64,000 nt of DNA, from assembly GCA_030272155.1 (NCBI GenBank), contig CP126192.1, forward strand, positions 1,398,501-1,462,500. The letters run 5' to 3'. This DNA comes from Tetradesmus obliquus. Its lineage: Eukaryota; Chlorophyta; Chlorophyceae; Sphaeropleales; Scenedesmaceae. Shown here in pieces: positions 58,401 through 64,000 of this stretch. The notes under the pieces are model-generated. The model ran no database searches, was not told the DNA's origin, and was given only the letters and a program-made list of their open reading frames with translations. How positions within the stretch are numbered: position 1 is the first letter of the stretch; every line of letters starts with the position of its first letter. The position numbers were made by a program, and so were the translations under genes.

Positions 58401-61334
58401 GCGCATGCGGCCTGGGCGCTGGCGGCGCTGGGCCACGTGCCTGACAAGCTGTGGCTGCGCACGTTTGCCGGCATGGTGGCGCACAGGGTCAGGTGGGTGG
58501 GCGGGGCAACCTGCCGAGCTGATTGTTGTGCAGACATGCCAGCAGCTTGTTCATGCCCTTGCATGCTGTGCGTGGGCTGTGTGCTGCAAGATGGGTGCTG
58601 GCAGTGCTGTAAAGCGCTGGCTGCTGCTGCTGCGGTGCAGGTCGTTCATGGCTCCGCAGTTGGCCATGCTGCTGCCGGCGCTGTCCTCCCTGGGCTACAA
58701 GCCACGCTCGGAGGTGTGCAGGACGTTGGTGGCGCAGGTGAGCTCGTGGCGACTGGGGGCAGGCCCTGCAGGGGCGGCAGCAGCAGAGCAGCAGCTGTAG
58801 GCGGTGTTGGTTGCTTCCGGTGTGCAGCAACTGCAGCTGTTGCTTGAAGTAGGGTTGCTTCCCCAGGCTGTGCTGCTGGGTGTTAGTCTTCAATGAGTCC
58901 CTGGTACTGTCAAAGCTGCTGCAGCACACCGCAAACCTTCGTCCCGTTGCTGCTGCTGCTGCTGCTGCTGCAGGCGCGCCGTCAGCTGCACACCTTCAAA
59001 CCTTCCCAGCTGGCCGCGCTGCTGGCTGCACTGGCCGCCTACCCGCCCCCTGAGGGTGCCCCTGCGTCCACCTCAGGCTGGCACCCTGGGCGGCTGTTCC
59101 TGTTTGACTTCATCAGCGCCAGCAGCCCCCCGGGGCTGATGCAGGCATGGAGCGGCGGTCAGGCGGCGCAGGTGCTGTGGGCCTTCGCGCGCTTCAGGTG
59201 GGGCGGGGCGCAGATGATCTACAGGGGAGTGGATAGTAGCGCCTGGAGCAGCGTATGGTCCAGCAGGGCGCGTCAGTGACACGCGTATGTGCATGGTTGT
59301 GCATGCATGCAGTGCACTGCATGGATGCACATGAGCAGATGCTGCATCGCCACCAGCCGTCATTCGCAGTGTATGTGGTTTCAGACACACTGCTCGCCGT
59401 GTGTGGCTGCCGTTAGCTTCTCACCATGCGCCGCCCTGCACCGCCGCCGCTGCCGCAGGTATGTGCCAGACAAGGCCTACCTGCAGTCACTGCTGGCACA
59501 CCTGGCCACACAGTTGCCAGCCACGGGGCCTGACGGCCTGGCCCTGGCGGCTGCAGGCCTGGCTGGGCTGCGGCAGCCGCTGCCATCCCAGCAGTGGGGT
59601 GATGCATGGTGTGCTGCTGCCCTGGCTGGCGCTGACGGCTTTGGGCCTGAGGCGCTGGCGCAGGCCCTGCCGAGCATGGCCGCGCTGCACATGCAGCCGC
59701 CAGCAGCGCTGATGCAGGTGAGGCAGCAGCGCTGCAGAAGACAGGGGTTCTGTGTCATCGTTGATGAGGTGGGGACTGCCCCGGCATGCTGATGTTTTGC
59801 GCAATGCATGGAGTAGATGCAGCAGCACTATACAAGCAAGGTACTAGCGGGGCTGCTGGGCTGAGGCCTGGCCAAGCGGCATAACATGTGCTCACAGCGT
59901 AGCAGGCTCCCTCACTGCTATCTACTGCTGCTGCTGCTGCTGCCTTTGCTGCACGTGCAGGCACTGACGCGCACCGCCAGTAGCTGCCTGTGCTCCTGCA
60001 GTTGCGGGCAGCTGGCCCTCATCATCGCCGCACTGGCAGACCTGCAGTGGAGGCCCAGCGACGCATGGATGGCGGTGAGTGGCCTTGAATGTTAGCCCGC
60101 GTTGATGCTGCTGCTGCTGCTGCTGCTGCTCTGCTGCTGCTGCTGCTGCTGCTCTGCTGCTGCTGCTGCTGTGAGTGCATGCAGCTCCCTGCCTGCCAGG
60201 TTGCCTTCATGCATCCTGCCTGACATCACGCGTCTGCCAGAGGTGCAGGCTGTGTGGCTCATCGTATTGCACGCAAGGGTTTGCGCCGCTCAGCTGTGCC
60301 CCTATGCCGCTGCTCGCAGGCGTTTGTGTCGCATGCGTCTCAGCAGCTGCCTGCTTGTGAGGGCGAGAACTACGGCCTGCTGCTGCACGGCCTGGCGGCG
60401 CTGGGCCAGCCACTCAGCGCAGATCTGCTGGGCCTCTTTGCTGCGGAGGCGGGCCGCAAGCTGGCTGGGGCCAGTGGAGAGGGCCTGGCACTGCTGCTGT
60501 GGGGCCTGGCGCAGTACGGCTATGGGCTGCAGCAGAGCCGGGATGCAGCAGAGTGGTGAGCAGCAGCTGCGCGGCTGTGGTGCTGCTGGAATGCTGTGCT
60601 GAGGTGTTGCAGCGATGTTGCGCCTGCATTTACGCATGTCATGGTCACATGTGCTGTGTGAGTGCTGGGATTGTCGGTTGACATGAGCGAGGATCTGTTC
60701 AAAGTCACGCATGGGTTTTGTTGCAGCACGGCTTTACGGATGAAGGCATTCTGATGAGCCAACATTGTGTTCCTGCTTGCACTGCCGCTTGGCTGCCTGC
60801 TGCAGGTGGGCTGCGCTGTTTGCAGAGTCCAGCACCAAGTGGGACTCGTGCTCGCAGCGCGGCTGCGCATTGATGCTCACTGGGCTGGCGCAGCTAGGCC
60901 CGCGCCACCTGCCGCCTGGCGAGTGGGAGGCTGGCTTCATAACGCGTTACAAAGCCGTTAGTAACAAGCCTGCCAGCTGGCAGGAGCTGCTGCTGGGGCT
61001 GCGGCTGGCAGCTGGGCTGCAGCCAGGCGAGGCGCTGCCGTTGACGCCGTGGCTGCACAACCTGCTGCTACAGCTGGGCCGCGCGTGGGGCCTGCAGGAG
61101 CCGCAGCAGCAGGCCGGCCTGGCGGCTGTGCTGGCAGAGGTAGAGGCGCAGGCGGAGGCAGCAGCAGTAGCAGCAGCAGCGGTTGCAGGTGACTTTAGAC
61201 AGGCAGCAGGTGATGCAGCAGGGTCCGGTGCTGCTGCTTCAGCAGCGGCTTGGCAAACAGCTCGCGAGGCAGGAGCAGTGCAGGGGCTGCAGGCAGGTGT
61301 AGAGCCGGCGTCTGTGACAGCTGTGCCGCTGTAG
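55108..61334 (+). CDS. Octotricopeptide-repeat (OPR) organelle RNA factor
   Basis: OPR proteins bind plastid or mitochondrial RNAs and control their stability, splicing or translation. Eleven exons keep phase: 55108-56037, 56521-56787, 57094-57199, 57413-57986, 58268-58492, 58641-58737, 58974-59197, 59459-59717, 59961-60074, 60320-60555 and 60806-61334, giving 1186 residues. Exon 3 could begin one CAG earlier, at 57091. The start MQACQCRRLAGLQLQQQHRT is Arg-rich without acids, like an algal transit peptide. A long Gln/Ser acidic region follows. Repeat units of about 38 residues begin near residue 590: for example LWGVLWGLSQVAHLPPPAW, then EGLAHAAWALAALGHVPDKL, matching the OPR pattern PPxxW...LWALAxLG. 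Weaker copies follow in each later exon (LLLHGLAALGQPLSADLL, LALLLWGLAQYGYGLQ). No RAP domain is seen at the C-terminus. The RNA target is unknown. Confidence 0.78.
60107..60170 (+). repeat. CTG run at the start of an OPR intron
   Basis: Three blocks of CTG triplets separated by CT slips lie shortly after the donor at 60075. Unlike most such runs here it is not next to the acceptor. Confidence 0.85.
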
Positions 61335-62788
61335 CAGAGTAGTGCCAGTTGGTTCTGCAGCAGTTCAATTTCCCCTGCGATCTGTGCGTAGTGAGAGCTG
61401 CTGATGTAGGTTGTGCATGCATTGCATGCCCATGACGCACGCTCAGCAGTGTTCATTTGTGGTGATTAGCTGTAGGTTTGGACTCATCAGCCATTGTCGC
61501 CTGTAGCCGCTACAGCTGCGGCAGCTGCTGCGCGCTGAGGTGGCTAGTTTAGCTTTTCATCATGCTCGCCAAAGGGGCCAGGTTACATGTAACTTTTATG
61601 CCGCTCAGCATACTATACTAGTAGCGTTGCCTTGGTCATGGCAGGCATCGATGTACCTCTTTTCGTACGTATATGTGCATCATGTGCTGTTCAGAGCAGG
61701 GCAGTACCCACGCGGAGCACGCAAATTTCCTGCATTATCCAGCAGCCACAACGGCAGCCGAAGATTGGTGATGTTGCTGTTGGGTTAGCTACCAACTGGC
61801 AGTTGCAATGCTTGCAATGTTGCCAGATGATTCAGTCAACCTATCCGGTTGCTCAAGGTGCTGAAAGCCGCGGCAAGCGCTTGGCAACCTTCAAGTGATG
61901 GGCGTAACAGCAGTACAGGTATTCAGGGTGTACAGCACCCTGTAACTGCTGGTGCTTGGGTGGTCTTGCAGTACACGGCCTAGGCTGTAGACAGGCCTGG
62001 CCATCAGGCGACATAAATCAAATATAGCATCTTATGGTCCTGTGTTTGGCGTAGTGGTGCCTGTTGCTCTGCAGTAAATGGGTTGCTGCTCAGCCAGCCT
62101 GAGCTTCGTGCAGGGGCGTTGGAAGACAGTACAACAGCCTCCAGAGGCAAATATCATTGCTTTGACAACAAATGGTTGACATTACAGACATCTTCGTGCG
62201 ATGCTGTGAAAGCGCGTACGGAGCAGCTGCAGTACCATTGGGAGCTCGCGCCAAACTGCTCGGCGGAAAGCACGGCACGCCGAGTCGAGGCCGCTTGCTT
62301 GCAAACACAAGGAGCAATTAACCAATGCTATCTTGAAGTATACATTCATAACCTCACACTGCGCGCGTTTCAGCCAACAGAACCACCCCACCTGGAGTCG
62401 CAGGAACAGCCTGCAGTGGTGCAACCAAGTTTGTGGTGAGATCCGTAGCCAATGTATGGCATTGTACTAAAAATGTATAAAATCCGAAGTACGCCAGCTT
62501 GCCTGTGACGCAGCTGCCTGTGGTACGTGCATCCATGTGCAAAGCAGCATCCGTGTGTTGCGTCAACTGCCAGCGCAGCGCTGCCGCAGCGTTGTGACAT
62601 TGAATTGTACCTTAAGCAAGCCACTGACTTTCATCTTGCCTGCCACAGTTGAAGTGTAGTGTGCACCCTAGGTTAACATCTACAGTGTAGAAATCCTGCA
62701 GCAGGGCTGCAATTACAGCACTTGCTCTCACCAATATTGGTGCAATAATGCAATCTGCTGCATGGTGACGCTGCGTGCAGGAAGCCAC
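61335..62788. other. Intergenic region with TGTAA
   Basis: TGTAA at 61588-61592 is a likely poly(A) signal for the OPR gene. The rest has no splice-supported exon. A 118-codon frame at 62083-62439 has ordinary-looking composition but no motif, and is not called. Confidence 0.4.
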
Positions 62789-63679
62789 ATGGCACCAATC
62801 GCCAGCACAGCAGCAGCTCTGTGCTTCCTCCTGCTGCTGGCTGCTACTGTATCAAATGCAGCCCTTGCAAACAGCAGCAACAACAGCAGCAGCCATTCCA
62901 ATGCAGCAGCTGCATCATGCCCTGACCAGCCTGTTAACCTGGCTGCTCTCAGCAGCAGCTCGTCTGCTCCCCCCCCCCCCACCTGCCGTGTGCTGGTTGT
63001 TGGTGGTGGGGCAGCAGGCATGTTCTCAGCATATATGCTGCGGGAGCTTGGCAGCGGCGTGTGTGTTGTTGACGGAAAACGGTCTGGGGAGGCAAGCTGC
63101 AGAGCCTCAGCGCAGGCAACAGCACCGACACCGATTCGCCAGACAATGCCGGTATTGGCACTGCTGGGCTGTGGATACATGGTGAACAGACGGATGTAAG
63201 GTGGGGAGCCCATTGCAGATTACCGCAGCTGCTACCAGCATGGTGTGGCGCTGTATTGTTCCAACCTGTGTATGGTGCTGGACAGGGCGTACATGTTGCT
63301 ACTCAAGCGAAACTACTTGCTTTCTACACATGCCTGGTGGCACCCCTGCAGACACTGGTCTGTGCATGTACCTATTTGCTGTACTGCATCTGCCCCAGTG
63401 CCCAACCAGCTCAATGCCACCTGGAGACCAGCCACACACGCATGCCAGCATACTCCACAGGCACGTTGCTCTTGTGCTTCCACGCTGGAACATCAGGTGC
63501 CTCGCAAACCAGCTCAACGTCACCCTGGAGGAGAGCCACGACGACACCCTGATCAATGCACGCGGCCAGTGGACTCGTGGAGGCGCTGAGGGCCTGCTCA
63601 CCACGCAAAACGGCAGCTACACCGCCCCAGCGTTTAACCTGACTGACATGGACGGCGACACAGACGACTTGCAGGACAG
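62789..63679 (+). CDS. Secreted or lumenal FAD-dependent oxidoreductase, 5' part with one frame break
   Basis: The start MAPIASTAAALCFLLLLAAT is a signal peptide (an in-frame ATG also lies at 62762). After an Asn/Ser-rich spacer comes RVLVVGGGAAGMFSAYMLRE, the GxGxxG dinucleotide-binding strand-turn-helix, and VCVVD, the end of the second strand. Typical amine-oxidase-like sequence then continues one frame over: TVWGGKLQSLSAGNSTDTDS, then GIGTAGLWIHGE, to a donor at 63201. The shift falls near 63071-63078. A later exon, about 63497-63679, reads CLANQLNVTLEESHDDTLIN and AFNLTDMDGDTDDLQD. An exon between them (63231-63350) is not resolved. The gene runs out of the window. The break may be a sequencing slip, since the flanking frames look intact. 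Confidence 0.55.
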
Positions 63680-64000
63680 GTGGGTAGATTTGTGTGGTGA
63701 TGGGGGCGCACGACTCATGTTGTTCGCCACGAGCAAGCAACTCATACAGAAAGCGGTAGTGTGTGAGCACTGGCTCACCTGCGCGCTCGCTCAGCCGCTC
63801 ACTCGCTGCACCAGCCTCACGTGCACGTGTGGCATCAGCCCCTCAGCAGCAGCAGCAGCAGCCACACCTAACTTGTTGACCACCGCAGCTGCTGCCGCAG
63901 CCCGCCACAGCCTGTGTTGCGGCTGCAACATAGGCCGCAGGACGCAGCTGCAAAAATGCACACAGTCACTTCAAGCGAAGTATGGCGAGTCATGCAGCTT
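63680..64000. other. Presumed intron or unresolved 3' continuation
   Basis: After the donor GTGGGT at 63680 no exon can be fixed before the window ends. A CAG run (about 63847-63863) and an acceptor-like CACCGCAG near 63888 are present. Confidence 0.3.

Noticed and set aside
1-64000. Transposons, virus-like elements, CRISPR arrays, rRNA or tRNA genes
   Set aside because: I looked for transposase, reverse-transcriptase or integrase motifs, terminal repeats, spaced direct repeats and cloverleaf-like stretches by eye and found none convincing. A tRNAscan and repeat-library search would be decisive.

Overview
The window is nuclear DNA of a green alga. The genes have many short introns with GT-AG borders. 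Donors are mostly GTGAGN or GTGCGN, and acceptors mostly read CTGCAG, often preceded by a CTG run. CAG/CTG triplets are abundant, giving poly-Gln, poly-Ser and poly-Ala tracts in the proteins. TGTAA, the usual chlorophyte poly(A) signal, follows several genes, and an octotricopeptide-repeat (OPR) protein is present. A core chlorophyte, perhaps Sphaeropleales/Scenedesmaceae-like, is my inference; the sequence alone does not fix the species. I see no operons, CRISPR arrays, rRNA or convincing tRNA genes, and no recognisable transposon or virus-like element.

Layout, left to right. The end of a von Willebrand factor A protein (+, cut by the window edge) converges on a very large gamma-tubulin complex component 5 (-, 1579-8521). 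Divergent from that lies a small two-EF-hand protein (+, 9235-11432), then a START-domain lipid-binding protein (+, 12203-15646) with a minisatellite in one intron. An intergenic stretch with a recent 277-bp tandem duplication precedes a secreted, Ala/Ser/Gln-rich repeat protein with silk-like composition (+, 17724-21087). A nucleotide-sugar transporter (+, 23143-25529), cytosolic HSP90 (+, 26628-30928), a secreted GH10 endoxylanase-like enzyme (+, 32361-35674) and a Gln-rich leucine-zipper protein (+, about 36578-39018) follow.

After a repeat-bearing gap with one unidentified coding segment (40.74-41.14 kb) come three minus-strand genes: a secreted Cys-rich two-repeat protein with a Thr-Arg-Pro-rich tail (41849-45688), GTP cyclohydrolase II with two candidate last exons (47281-50476), and a Cys-cluster/Gln-Ala-rich putative regulator (51824-54210). 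A weak multi-span membrane-protein candidate lies between the last two. The right end holds an OPR organelle RNA factor (+, 55108-61334) and the start of a secreted or lumenal FAD-dependent oxidoreductase (+, from 62789) whose frame is interrupted once.

The genes do not form one pathway. Several point to the extracellular or wall compartment (silk-like protein, GH10, Thr-Arg-Pro protein, nucleotide-sugar transporter); the rest are housekeeping or organelle functions. Exon borders were worked out by hand from splice signals and reading phase. For most genes every junction keeps phase from ATG to stop, which is strong internal support, but none is confirmed by transcripts. No database search was possible; names rest on recognised motifs.
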